A stretch of 64,000 bases of DNA from an uncultured bacterium. Its GTDB lineage: Bacteria > Bacillota > Clostridia > Oscillospirales > Oscillospiraceae. The DNA lies in contig CAOKLO010000006.1 in the NCBI GenBank assembly GCA_948469375.1, positions 23,919-87,918 of the forward strand, read 5' to 3'. The notes beneath the pieces are model-generated. The model searched no databases and was not told the origin of the DNA. It saw only the letters and a program-made list of their open reading frames with translations. The stretch's first letter is position 1. Every line of letters starts with the position of its first letter. Position numbers and translations under genes: made by a program. Below are positions 36,252-44,440 of this stretch, piece by piece.

Positions 36252-36566
36252 ATGGAATTCTTTGGGATGTTCGCCTTCATCGGGATCATTTTCCTGTACG
36301 AGAAGGTCAAGCGGCTGGAACGGGTCCTGCGGGAAAACGGGATCCGCCCCGGCGGGACGGCGGGACTGGGGGACCAGCTGCGCAAGCAGGTGGGAAACAC
36401 CGTCACCCTCACAGTGGAAGCCGGCGACGGAGACCTGGTGGGCAAGGTGTGCAGGATTCTGGACGCCGATGAGGATTGGGCCCTGGTGCTGGCCAACGAG
36501 GGGAAGAAAAACCAGTGCGAGAAGCTGATCCGGCTGGACAGCGTCAAGCAAATTAAAGTCAAGTGA
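36252..36566 (+). CDS. Small membrane protein sharing the regulator's C-terminal domain
   Basis: A 104-residue protein with one N-terminal hydrophobic segment (MEFFGMFAFIGIIFLYEKV), then a short coiled region. A beta domain from about residue 45 (GNTVTLTVEAGDGDLVGKVCRILDADEDWALVLANEGKKNQCEKLIRLDSVKQIKV) aligns by eye with residues 85-150 of the preceding XRE regulator. The shared pattern is GxxVxLT near the start, a central acidic turn before W, and a basic ending before xLxSxxxI. The fold resembles a small Sm-like barrel. It is seven bases before the hydrolase gene. Function unknown; a membrane anchor for the regulator is one possibility. Confidence 0.65.
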   Translation: MEFFGMFAFIGIIFLYEKVKRLERVLRENGIRPGGTAGLGDQLRKQVGNTVTLTVEAGDGDLVGKVCRILDADEDWALVLANEGKKNQCEKLIRLDSVKQIKVK

Positions 36567-36573
36567 GGTAACA

Positions 36574-37257
36574 ATGGATATTTCCCTCCACTACATCAAA
36601 AAAGGGTCGGGCGCTCCCCTGCTCCTACTCCACGGCAACGGGGAGAGCGGGGGCTATTTCCTCCACCAGATAGACGAGTTTGCCCGGTATTTCACCGTAT
36701 ACGCCGTTGACACCCGGGGGCACGGCCGGTCTCCCCGGGGGACGGCCCCCTTCACCATTTCCCAGTTCGCGGACGACCTGCTGGGATTTATGGACGGGCA
36801 GGGCATGGAAAAAGCCCGCATTTTGGGCTTCAGCGACGGGGGCAACATCGCCCTCACCTTCGCCCTGCGCCGCCCGGAGCGGGTGGAGCGGCTGGTGCTC
36901 AACGGAGCCAATTTGGACCCGTCCGGAGTAAAGCCCTCGGTGCAAATTCCCATCGTGCTGGGGTATAAGATGGCCTCATTGTTCAAGGCTCCCAAGGCGC
37001 GGGCCAATGCGGAAATGCTGGGGCTGATGGTGAATGAGCCGCGCATCGACGCAAAGGAGCTGTCGGCGCTTGCCATGCATGTGCTGGTTGTTGTGGGCAG
37101 TAAGGACATGATAAAAGCCGCTCACTCCAGGCTGATCGCGGACAGCCTGCCGAATGGGCGGCTGGTCACCATGGAAGGGGACCATTTCATCGCGAACAAA
37201 CAGCCTGGACCTTTTAACCGGGCAGTTTTGGAATTTTTGAAGGAGGAAACCCCATGA
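36574..37257 (+). CDS. Alpha/beta-fold hydrolase
   Basis: A 227-residue alpha/beta hydrolase with the oxyanion region LLLHGNGESGG. The nucleophile elbow is GFSDGG with Ser near residue 89, the acid is in VVGSKDMIK and the His is in EGDHFIANK. The cap is very small. Substrates range from esters to C-C bonds in this family and cannot be told from sequence. It starts seven bases after the membrane protein gene and overlaps prmA by four bases, so it belongs to the XRE-prmA operon. Confidence 0.85.
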   Translation: MDISLHYIKKGSGAPLLLLHGNGESGGYFLHQIDEFARYFTVYAVDTRGHGRSPRGTAPFTISQFADDLLGFMDGQGMEKARILGFSDGGNIALTFALRRPERVERLVLNGANLDPSGVKPSVQIPIVLGYKMASLFKAPKARANAEMLGLMVNEPRIDAKELSALAMHVLVVVGSKDMIKAAHSRLIADSLPNGRLVTMEGDHFIANKQPGPFNRAVLEFLKEETP

Positions 37258-38198
37258 GCGAATTGTGGCTGGAGGTGACTCTGCCCGTTCCGGCGGAACG
37301 GCTGGAGCGGGTGTGCGACGTCCTTACCGCCAACGGCATGACCGGGCTGGTGGTGGAGGAAGAAGGGGATTTTCTCCGCTTTTTGGAGCAAAACCGGCAG
37401 TATTGGGACTATGTGGACGAGGATCTGGCCCGGCGCATGAAGGGGGCCAGCCGGGTGAAGTTCTACGTCCCGGACAGCGAGGAGGGGCAAAAGCAGCTGC
37501 GCCAATACCTGGCGGGGCTGGAGGACCACGAGCCCCAGACCGTCTCCCTGCGGGAAGAGGACTGGGCCACCTCCTGGCAGAAATATTACCAGCCCATCCC
37601 GGTGGGGAACCGGGTGTACATCGTCCCGGACTGGATGCGGGGGCAGGCGGCGCCCGGCGGGCGCACGCCCCTGTATCTGAACCCCGGACTTACCTTCGGC
37701 ACCGGGGCCCACCCCACCACCCAGCTGTGTTTGGAGCTGCTGGAGGAGGTTTTGCAGTCCGGCGACAAGGTGCTGGACTTGGGCTGTGGGTCAGGGATTT
37801 TGGCCATCGCGGCGCTGGCAATGGGGGCGTCCCGGGCGATTGGGGTAGATATTGACCCGAAAGCGGCAGATGTGGCCTTTGAGAACGCGGCGCTGAACGG
37901 GATTGGCCCAGACCGTCTCAGCGTGTACGCCGGGGATGTGCTCGGCGACAAGAAGCTGGCGGCAAAGCTGGAACCCGGGCAAAACCGGGTAGTGCTGGCG
38001 AATATTGTGGCGGATGTTATCATTCCACTGTCGGCAAAGGCGGGGGAATTTATGACAAAGGATGGAGTGTTCCTCGCATCCGGTATTATTGAGGGGCGGC
38101 AGGACGAGGTCAGGGCCGCTTTGGAGCAAAACGGCTTCGTGACCGTCCGCCACCTGGAGCGGGGCGGGTGGCACGCGTTCCTGGCCCGGCGGGCCTGA
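37254..38198 (+). CDS. prmA: Ribosomal protein L11 methyltransferase PrmA
   Basis: A 314-residue PrmA that trimethylates ribosomal protein L11. The N-terminal substrate domain begins LWLEVTLPVPAERLERVCDVL and contains the EEDWATSWQKYYQPIPVG motif. The SAM domain shows PGLTFGTGAHPTTQLCLELL, DLGCGSGILAIAA and VVLANIVADVIIPL. GAGGAAACCC precedes the ATG. It overlaps the hydrolase gene by four bases and is followed by repeat S copy 2, which lies before the ileS T-box. Confidence 0.95.
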   Translation: MSELWLEVTLPVPAERLERVCDVLTANGMTGLVVEEEGDFLRFLEQNRQYWDYVDEDLARRMKGASRVKFYVPDSEEGQKQLRQYLAGLEDHEPQTVSLREEDWATSWQKYYQPIPVGNRVYIVPDWMRGQAAPGGRTPLYLNPGLTFGTGAHPTTQLCLELLEEVLQSGDKVLDLGCGSGILAIAALAMGASRAIGVDIDPKAADVAFENAALNGIGPDRLSVYAGDVLGDKKLAAKLEPGQNRVVLANIVADVIIPLSAKAGEFMTKDGVFLASGIIEGRQDEVRAALEQNGFVTVRHLERGGWHAFLARRA

Positions 38199-38232
38199 CC
38201 CGCTGCCCCTGCCGGGGGACGCCCTCCGGGGG

Positions 38233-38415
38233 CCTACTTTCTCTCACGCGAGAGAAAGTAGGCAAAGAGCGCGCATAGGGGCTGCGGCCCCTATGTACCC
38301 CTGTGGGGACGCCCTATACGGTGTTTTGGAAGAATCCTTCCGGCGCGCGAGGCTTTCGACGCGGGGCACCCTGATTTGTGTTGCCGCTGGTGTCTAGCCA
38401 CTGACAAGCGGCAAG
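38233..38415 (-). repeat. Dispersed repeat S, copy 2 (shorter, inverted)
   Basis: On the complement, blocks match copies 1 and 3: GCGGCAACACAA, CGTCGAAAGCC, CGCGCCGGAA, CACCGTATAGGGCGTCCCC, then CTCTTTGCCTACTTTCTC and its hairpin (38233-38262). The middle GGGGGTTCTTAGGGGG block is replaced by a different hairpin (ATAGGGGCCGCAGCCCCTAT). The hairpin could also terminate prmA. Bases 38416-38530 hold no clear feature. Confidence 0.6.
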
Positions 38416-38530
38416 GTCCACATCCCGCGCCTGGGGGGCGGGATGCCCGCGCTGGGGTGGATATTGGCTGCGTGGGAAAAGGTGCGGAACAGGTCCGCCG
38501 TTTTTTGTGGAACTTTTCCCGCAAAAATGG

Positions 38531-38559
38531 TTGACAAAACGCCTGCATGCCTATAATAT
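38531..38559 (+). promoter_or_regulatory. Promoter of the ileS T-box unit
   Basis: TTGACA at 38531-38536 with TATAAT at 38552-38557 (15-base spacer), or TAATAT at 38554-38559 (17-base spacer). Confidence 0.8.
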
Positions 38560-38565
38560 GGTTAG

Positions 38566-38957
38566 GCTGATATCAATAAGGCTTTGAACAGGACGAGTAA
38601 CCGGCTGTGAAACCTCTCAGAGAGCCGCCCGCAAGGTGCGAGGGCGGCGGGGCGGCCCCGGCGAATATCCCCTGCGAGCCGCGGACCGAACGCTGTCTGC
38701 CAGTAGGCTCCGCCGGATGTCCCCGTTACAGGACGCACAAGTGCCGCACATAAGAAGCGCGGAGCCGTTGTGAGCAGCACGGATGGACTGGAGGGTGAGC
38801 AAAAGCCCCCAGGCCCACAAAGTGGGACTGGGTTTTGCCCGAGCCGGAGGGAAGCCGTGCGTTGCGAACAGGCGAAGCGTGACAACGCGCGGAGTAGGAG
38901 TGGTACCGCAGAGGTTTGCGCCTTTGTCTCCTTTTGGAGGCAAAGGCGTTTTATTTT
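38566..38957 (+). ncRNA. T-box leader (isoleucine specifier) upstream of DUF1349-ileS
   Basis: The leader has the T-box landmarks in order: GAACAGGACGAGTA at 38586-38599; AGAGAG and GGTGCGAG in stem I; a specifier loop with ATC (Ile) at 38667-38669; AGTAGGCTC-CGCCGG and CCCCGTTAC; and the T-box sequence AGTGGTACCGC (38899-38909). The terminator is CGCCTTTGTCTCC / GGAGGCAAAGGCG plus TTTTATTTT (38919-38957). Uncharged tRNA-Ile should stabilise the antiterminator and raise expression of the two genes downstream. A copy of repeat R (38761-38886) sits between stem I/II and the antiterminator, making the leader unusually long. Confidence 0.92.
38761..38886 (+). repeat. Structured repeat R, copy C, nested in the T-box leader
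   Basis: It starts GGAGCCGTTGTGAGCAGCACGG and ends CCGTGCGTTGCGAACAGGCGAAGCGTGACAAC; it is closely similar to copy B. The 8-base sequence GCGCGGAG occurs at 38757-38764 and again at 38887-38894, directly flanking the insert. Removing the insert and one copy leaves a continuous AAGAAGCGCGGAGTAGGAGTGGTACCGC-type T-box. However, GCGGAG also precedes copy B, so the left half may belong to the element. Confidence 0.72.
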
Positions 38958-38976
38958 CAAAAAGAAGGTGATGTCA

Positions 38977-39585
38977 ATGATAGAGCTGACAAAATTCCAA
39001 TGGATCAGAGAACCGGAAAGCTATCAGATCGCGGACGGCAAAATTGAAATCGTGACCAAGCCGCACACCGACCTGTGGCAGAGGACATACTACCACTTCC
39101 AAAATGACAACGCCCCCGTGTTCCAGATAGAGACCAACGAGCAGTATTTCAGCTTCGTGGTCAAAACCGAGTTTGCGGAAAGCCACCACCGCTTTGACCA
39201 GTGCGGCGTGGTCATGTACCTGGACAGCGAAAACTGGCTGAAGGGCTCCATTGAGTATGAAAACGACAAATTCCAGCACCTGGGAAGTGTCGTGACCAAC
39301 CTGGGTTACTCCGACTGGGCCACAACGGAGATTGGCGCAGACGTAAAATCCATGTGGTACCGCCTCAACCGCCGGGCGGACGACTACTGCATCGAGTGTT
39401 CCACAGATGGAGTGACATTTAGCCAGATGCGGATCTGCCATATGCACAGGGGAGCGGGCAAGATCCGGTTTGGCGTCTACGCCTGTTCTCCGGAGGACTC
39501 CTCCTTCAAGGCGGTGTTCTCCCACATGGATCTGCTGCCCTGCCAGTGGAAGGCCCACGACGGACAGCAGCCGGACGAAGTATAA
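38977..39585 (+). CDS. DUF1349 domain protein under T-box control
   Basis: A 202-residue DUF1349 protein with the concanavalin-like beta-sandwich pattern: QIADGKIEIVTKPHTDLWQRTYYHF, FSFVVKTEFAESHHRFDQCGVVMYLDSENWLKGSIEYE, and a final IRFGVYACSPEDSSFKAVFSHMDL. Relatives include carbohydrate-binding-like and 'regulation of enolase 1' proteins; the function is unknown. There is no signal peptide. AGAAGGTG precedes the ATG; ATG 38971 is an alternative. It lies between the T-box and ileS, so its expression should follow isoleucyl-tRNA charging, although no link to isoleucine is obvious. Confidence 0.8.
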   Translation: MIELTKFQWIREPESYQIADGKIEIVTKPHTDLWQRTYYHFQNDNAPVFQIETNEQYFSFVVKTEFAESHHRFDQCGVVMYLDSENWLKGSIEYENDKFQHLGSVVTNLGYSDWATTEIGADVKSMWYRLNRRADDYCIECSTDGVTFSQMRICHMHRGAGKIRFGVYACSPEDSSFKAVFSHMDLLPCQWKAHDGQQPDEV

Positions 39586-39627
39586 AATAACAGAATCAAT
39601 AGTATCTGAGTAAAGGAGAAAATACCC

Positions 39628-42420
39628 ATGGACTACAACAAGACCGTACACCTGCCCCAGACCGACTTCCCCATGCGGGCGGGCCTGCCCAAGCGGGAGC
39701 CGGAGATGCTCAACGGCCAGTGGGCCAAGATCACCTACCACAAGCTGATGGACAAGAACGCGGGCAAGCCCAAATTCGTCCTCCACGACGGCCCCCCGTA
39801 CGCCAACGGCAACATCCACATCGGCACCGCCATGAATAAGATCCTCAAGGACATCATTGTCAAATATAAGAATATGACGGGCTTCCAGGCCCCCTACGTC
39901 CCCGGCTGGGACACCCACGGCCTGCCCATCGAGACCGCCGTCCTCAAAGACAAGAGCGTCAAGCGCAACGAGATGACCACCGCCCAGTTCCGGGACAAGT
40001 GCCGGGAATTTGCCACCCAGTATATCGGCCGCATGACCGAGCAGTTCCAGCGCCTGGGCGTCATCGGCGAGTGGGAAAACCCCTATATCACCCTGTTGCC
40101 CGAGTTCGAGGCCAAGCAGATCGAAGTATTCGGCAAGATGGCGGAAAAGGGGCTCATCTACAAGGGCATGAAGTCCGTGTACTGGTGCCCCCACGACCAG
40201 ACCGCCCTGGCCGAGGCGGAGATCGACTATCAGGACGACCCCTGCACCACCATCTTCGTCAAGTTCCCGGTGAAGGACGACAAGGGCAAGCTGGGCCAGT
40301 ACTGCGACCTGGGCAAGCTGTTCTTCGTGATCTGGACCACCACCCCCTGGACCATCCCCGGCAACACCGCCATCTCCCTGAACGCCGCGTTCGACTACGT
40401 GCTCCTCCAGGCCCCCAACGGAGAGGTGTATATCATGGCCAAGGAACTGGCCGAGGGCGTGTGCAAGCAGGCGGGCATCAATTTCGACGACTGCAAGGTG
40501 CTGGCAACGCTGAAAGGCGACTATTTCGAGCTGATGGCGGCAAAGCACCCCCTGCTGGACCAGGATTCCGTCATTCTCAACGGCGACCACGTCACGCTGG
40601 ACGCCGGTACCGGCTGCGTCCACACCGCCCCCGGCTTCGGCGCGGAGGACTTTGACGTGTGCAAGCGGTACGACGACGCGGGGCTGACCCATATCGGCGT
40701 GCCCGTCCCCGTCAACGCCAAGGGCGTGATGACCGACGCCCGGTATAACGGCCAGTTCTACGCCAAGGGCAACGACATGGTGGTGGCCGACCTGGAGAAC
40801 GAGGGCTTCCTGCTGGCCAAGGCCCAGATCACCCACTCCTATCCCCACTGCTGGCGGTGCAAGCACCCCATCATCTACCGGGCCACCGAGCAGTGGTTCT
40901 GCTCCGTGGACGCCATCAAGGACCAGGCCGTCAAAGCCTGCGACGGTATCTCCTGGCACCCCGCCTGGGGCAAGGAGCGCATGGTGTCCATGATCACCGA
41001 GCGCAACGACTGGTGCATCTCCCGCCAGCGGGTGTGGGGCGTGCCCATCCCGGTGTTCTACTGCGACGGCTGCGGCGAGTCCATCGTCACCCCCGAGACC
41101 ATCGCCCACGTGGCGGACCTGTTCCGGGCGCACGGCTCCAACATCTGGTTCGACAAGACCGCCGATGAGCTGGTCCCCGCCGGGTTCCAGTGCCCCAAGT
41201 GCGGCAAGAACCACTTCTCCAAGGAGAACGACATCATGGACGTGTGGTTCGACTCCGGCTCCACCTGGGCCGCCGTGGCCAACGAGAGGGACAACCTGAA
41301 ATACCCCGCCGACGTGTACCTGGAGGGGGGCGACCAGTACCGGGGCTGGTTCCAGTCCTCCATGCTCACCTCCATCGCCTGCAACGGCGTGGCCCCCTAC
41401 AAGCAGATCGTCACCCACGGCTGGACGGTGGACGGCGAGGGCAAGGCCATGCACAAGTCCCTGGGCAACGCCATGCCCCCGGACGAGATCATTAAGGACT
41501 ACGGCGCGGATATGCTCCGGCTGTGGGTGTCCTCCGCCGACTACACCCAGGATATGCGCATCTCCAAGGAGATCATGAAGCAGCTCTCCCAGGCGTACTT
41601 GAAGATCCGCAACACCGCCCGGTATATGCTGGGCAACCTGGACGGCTTCGACCCGGACAAGGCCGTGGCGGTGAAGGATATGCTGGACCTGGACAAGTGG
41701 GCGGTGGCGGCGTTCAACGACCTGGCGCGGGATGTGCGCGCCGGGTACGACGCCTACGAGTTCCACACCGTCTACCGGGCCGTCTACAACTTCTGCGTGG
41801 TGGAGATGTCCAACTTCTATCTGGACATCATCAAGGACCGGCTGTACTGCGGCGACGAGGCGGGCCGGGCCTCCGCCCAGTCCGCCCTGTTCCTGATCCT
41901 GGACGGCATGACGCGGATGATTGCCCCCATCCTGGCTTTCACCAGTCAGGAGATCTGGGCGGCTATGCCCCACCGCGCCTCCGACAACGGGGAGTGCGTG
42001 CTGTTCAACGACATTCCGGACTACGACCCGGCGCTGGCGCTGGACGAGAAGGACGCGTCCCGCTGGACGGTGCTGATCGAACTGCGGGACGCTGTGAACA
42101 AGGCGCTGGAGGACGCCCGGGAGCAGGGGATCAAGAAGAACCAGGACGCGGAGATCACGGTGAAGATGGATGAAAACACCTTCTCATCCTGGCAGGACGG
42201 CCTGATCCTCCCCGGCTTTGACGAGGCCGACCTGGCTACCCTGTTCATCGTCTCTAAAGTGACCATGGCGGCGGAGTCCGGGGCAAGCTGGCCCACCGTG
42301 GCGGTCAAGCTGTCCGACGCCCCCAAGTGCCCCCGGTGCTGGAACCACGACGCGTCCATCGGCACGCCCGGCCACCACGACGAGCTGTGCGACCGGTGCG
42401 CCAAAGTGCTGGGCGAATAA
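39628..42420 (+). CDS. ileS: Isoleucyl-tRNA synthetase
   Basis: A 930-residue class I synthetase that charges tRNA-Ile. The HIGH-type motif is [12 protein letters not shown] near residue 58. The editing domain shows [13 protein letters not shown] and the [13 protein letters not shown] region. The KMSKS-type loop reads KAMHKSLGN near residue 610. The C-terminal zinc finger CPRCWNHD...CDRC marks the bacterial-type enzyme that is usually mupirocin-sensitive. AAAGGAGAA precedes the ATG. Codon use is strongly C-rich at third positions, as in gap. It is expressed from the T-box leader 0.65 kb upstream. Confidence 0.98.
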   Translation: MDYNKTVHLPQTDFPMRAGLPKREPEMLNGQWAKITYHKLMDKNAGKPKFVLHDGPPYANGNIHIGTAMNKILKDIIVKYKNMTGFQAPYVPGWDTHGLPIETAVLKDKSVKRNEMTTAQFRDKCREFATQYIGRMTEQFQRLGVIGEWENPYITLLPEFEAKQIEVFGKMAEKGLIYKGMKSVYWCPHDQTALAEAEIDYQDDPCTTIFVKFPVKDDKGKLGQYCDLGKLFFVIWTTTPWTIPGNTAISLNAAFDYVLLQAPNGEVYIMAKELAEGVCKQAGINFDDCKVLATLKGDYFELMAAKHPLLDQDSVILNGDHVTLDAGTGCVHTAPGFGAEDFDVCKRYDDAGLTHIGVPVPVNAKGVMTDARYNGQFYAKGNDMVVADLENEGFLLAKAQITHSYPHCWRCKHPIIYRATEQWFCSVDAIKDQAVKACDGISWHPAWGKERMVSMITERNDWCISRQRVWGVPIPVFYCDGCGESIVTPETIAHVADLFRAHGSNIWFDKTADELVPAGFQCPKCGKNHFSKENDIMDVWFDSGSTWAAVANERDNLKYPADVYLEGGDQYRGWFQSSMLTSIACNGVAPYKQIVTHGWTVDGEGKAMHKSLGNAMPPDEIIKDYGADMLRLWVSSADYTQDMRISKEIMKQLSQAYLKIRNTARYMLGNLDGFDPDKAVAVKDMLDLDKWAVAAFNDLARDVRAGYDAYEFHTVYRAVYNFCVVEMSNFYLDIIKDRLYCGDEAGRASAQSALFLILDGMTRMIAPILAFTSQEIWAAMPHRASDNGECVLFNDIPDYDPALALDEKDASRWTVLIELRDAVNKALEDAREQGIKKNQDAEITVKMDENTFSSWQDGLILPGFDEADLATLFIVSKVTMAAESGASWPTVAVKLSDAPKCPRCWNHDASIGTPGHHDELCDRCAKVLGE

Positions 42421-42525
42421 ACGCAAACGCGCCGGAGGGGGGGCGGCGGGCAGGGTCCTCTCTGCGGGCCGGCCCCTCCCCCGCTCTGTCAGCGGACACG
42501 CACCGGGCGCCACACAACAGGCGGA

Positions 42526-42796
42526 GCCGAACGGCGCGCCAACTCAGGCGCAGAACGATAGGCCGCAAAGATTCCGGTGACTGCACACTGGCGGCAGCAC
42601 AATAGAAGTATCTGCGTCGAAAGCTCTACGCGCCGGAAAGCCATCCCGACTCACCGTATAGGGCGTCCCCCGTAACAGGGGGTTCTTAGGGGGAAAGCCG
42701 CCTGTGAGCGAGGGAGCGCCCTTTGCTCCCGAAGCCGAACCGGCGGATTGCCCCCTAAGCGTGTCTTTGGTTACTTTCTGCACGAGCAGAAAGTAA
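42526..42796 (+). repeat. Dispersed repeat S, copy 3
   Basis: A 271-base repeat closely similar to 35333-35606, ending with the hairpin GTTACTTTCTGC-ACGA-GCAGAAAGTAAC (42770-42796). Blocks CGTCGAAAGC, CGCGCCGGAAAG and CACCGTATAGGGCGTCCCC also match copy 2. It follows ileS, separated by a GC-rich stretch (42421-42525) with a weak GGAGGGG/CCCCTCC foldback and no gene. Confidence 0.75.
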
Positions 42797-42843
42797 CGCC
42801 CCCGGCAGGGCGCTCCCCTGCCTGTGCGCAAAACAGGCAAAAC

Positions 42844-42877
42844 AAAACCCTCCCTGTTGACCAGGGAGGGTTTTATT
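42844..42877. terminator. Terminator of the serpin/sigma operon
   Basis: A 13-bp perfect stem AAAACCCTCCCTG / CAGGGAGGGTTTT with a TTGAC loop, directly downstream of the serpin gene on the - strand and also usable on the + strand. Confidence 0.9.
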
Positions 42878-44440
42878 TTATCCGTTGGGCTGGTTCACCA
42901 CCCCAGTGAACAGGGGCAGCCCGCTGTCCCCGGTGACGGCGAACAGGAAGGGCCGGTCCAGGGTGAAGTCCACCTCGTCGTTTGGGGGGGCGGCGGAGGT
43001 GGGACCCACCATCATCACCGTGTAGGCCGCCGCCTCGCAGCCCTCCTCGTCCACCTTCACCCGGGCGGCGTGCTTGGCCTGGGAGACGTACAGCGGATCG
43101 TCCGTGGACGCCCCCAGGGGATCGAAGTTGGAGACCGAGCCGTCAAACACGTCGGTGACCCCCAGCTCCTTCAGGCCGTCGATCAGGTCCAGGTCGGAGG
43201 ACACGTCGAACTTGGGCATGGACAGGTGGATGGTCAGGTATTTCTGCCCGGTCCAGCCCTCCACCGCCACATTGCCCTTGTCGTCGTACCGGTCGTATTT
43301 GGGGGAGAGCAGGAAGTCCATGGCCTGGCCGCTCTCCAGCAGCTGGTCCACCGTGGTCCCCTCGGCGGGGAGGATCAGCCACATGCCGCCCCCCTCCTGG
43401 AAGCGGAGCTCTGCGGCGGTGAAGTCGTCCCCCCAGTAAAAGGCGCCGTCCAGGGTCCGGCGCATGAAGTCCACGTCCACGTCGCCGGACAGGGCGTGGA
43501 AGGTATCGGTCTCGGTGCGGTCCTTGTTGAACTCGTCGTCCCAGGCCGCCTTGAAGTAGATGGTGGACGCCAGGGCCAGCACCGTCTTCGGCTTCATCTC
43601 CAGCCCGCCGGCCTGCTCGGACAGCAGGCCCATGGTCTGCTCGTTGATCCAGTCCCGCAGGGCCTGGTTATACGCCTCAGTCCCCATCTCACCGGAGAAG
43701 GACGAAGCGTAGTAATCCTCCGCCAGGGTGTTCAGAACCTTTTGGCTGTAGGTCATGTCGCTGCGCAGCCACAGGGAGTTGGCCAGGATGGAGGTCATCG
43801 CGCCGTCGTCCCGGTAGTGGTCCTTCCACAGGGCGGCGGCCCGGTCCCGCAGGGCTTCGATGGAATCCACCTGTAAAAGGTCGAAGATTTGTTGGCGGCT
43901 GTTCTCCCCGGCGGTCTCCGCCAGCATGGACAGGGCCATGTAGACGTTCAGCGGAGAGTAAATGCGGTTTTCGGCCCCGGCATCCGCCAGGAATTGGGCC
44001 GTGGTGGCGGTCAGAAAATCGTCCATCATCCCGGTGTAGTCTGTGCCGGAGCGAAGGGCCTGCCGGCTGTCCCACCAGGCGTCATAGGCCGCGTCGTATT
44101 TGTCCCAGTCCAAATCGTGGGTGATGGGGGAATAGTAGTCCTCCTGCAAGGGGCGGGGCGCCATCTCCGGGTACTGGGCCACCGCCAGAGCGCAGCCGTT
44201 CAGGCTGGAGGCGATTCTTGTGCCGGGTCCGTCCGCGCCGGGTCCGTCTAGGGACAGGGGGACAGGGTCGCCGGCGGGCCCGGGCCGCAGGACGGCGCTG
44301 CCGATGAGGACCACCGCCAGCACCGCCGCCACCGCCCCTATCCAGCGGCTATAAGGGCGCTTCCCGGCGGGCCGGGCGGCCCGTTCCTTTAACTCCTCGG
44401 GGGCATGAATGCCCTCGTTTGCCTGTTTGTAGCGTTTCAT
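42878..44440 (-). CDS. Membrane-anchored serpin with an anti-sigma-like N-terminus
   Basis: A 520-residue protein in three parts. Residues 1-33 (MKRYKQANEGIHAPEELKERA...) resemble the short cytoplasmic N-terminus of clostridial anti-sigma proteins. One membrane segment follows at about 34-52 (IGAVAAVLAVVLIGSAVL). From about residue 135 to the end is a complete serpin: IYSPLNVYMALSMLAETAGENSRQQI, ANSLWL, a ATTIYFKAAW-like strand, the hinge VDEEGCEAAAY, and a C-terminal DRPFLFAVTGDSGLPLFTGVV. By count from the hinge, P1-P1' would fall near Thr-Ser. It overlaps the ECF sigma gene by four bases, implying coupled synthesis. Serpins trap proteases irreversibly. Confidence 0.9.
   Translation of the reverse strand: MKRYKQANEGIHAPEELKERAARPAGKRPYSRWIGAVAAVLAVVLIGSAVLRPGPAGDPVPLSLDGPGADGPGTRIASSLNGCALAVAQYPEMAPRPLQEDYYSPITHDLDWDKYDAAYDAWWDSRQALRSGTDYTGMMDDFLTATTAQFLADAGAENRIYSPLNVYMALSMLAETAGENSRQQIFDLLQVDSIEALRDRAAALWKDHYRDDGAMTSILANSLWLRSDMTYSQKVLNTLAEDYYASSFSGEMGTEAYNQALRDWINEQTMGLLSEQAGGLEMKPKTVLALASTIYFKAAWDDEFNKDRTETDTFHALSGDVDVDFMRRTLDGAFYWGDDFTAAELRFQEGGGMWLILPAEGTTVDQLLESGQAMDFLLSPKYDRYDDKGNVAVEGWTGQKYLTIHLSMPKFDVSSDLDLIDGLKELGVTDVFDGSVSNFDPLGASTDDPLYVSQAKHAARVKVDEEGCEAAAYTVMMVGPTSAAPPNDEVDFTLDRPFLFAVTGDSGLPLFTGVVNQPNG

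Noticed and set aside
38562-38960. A - strand frame across the ileS T-box
   Set aside because: The strand opposite carries a textbook T-box; the frame is incidental.
38974-41973. A 999-codon open frame antisense to ileS
   Set aside because: It lies opposite a clear, full-length ileS and is explained by high GC3 codon bias; its translation is a low-complexity Gly/Val/His/Leu mix with no motif.
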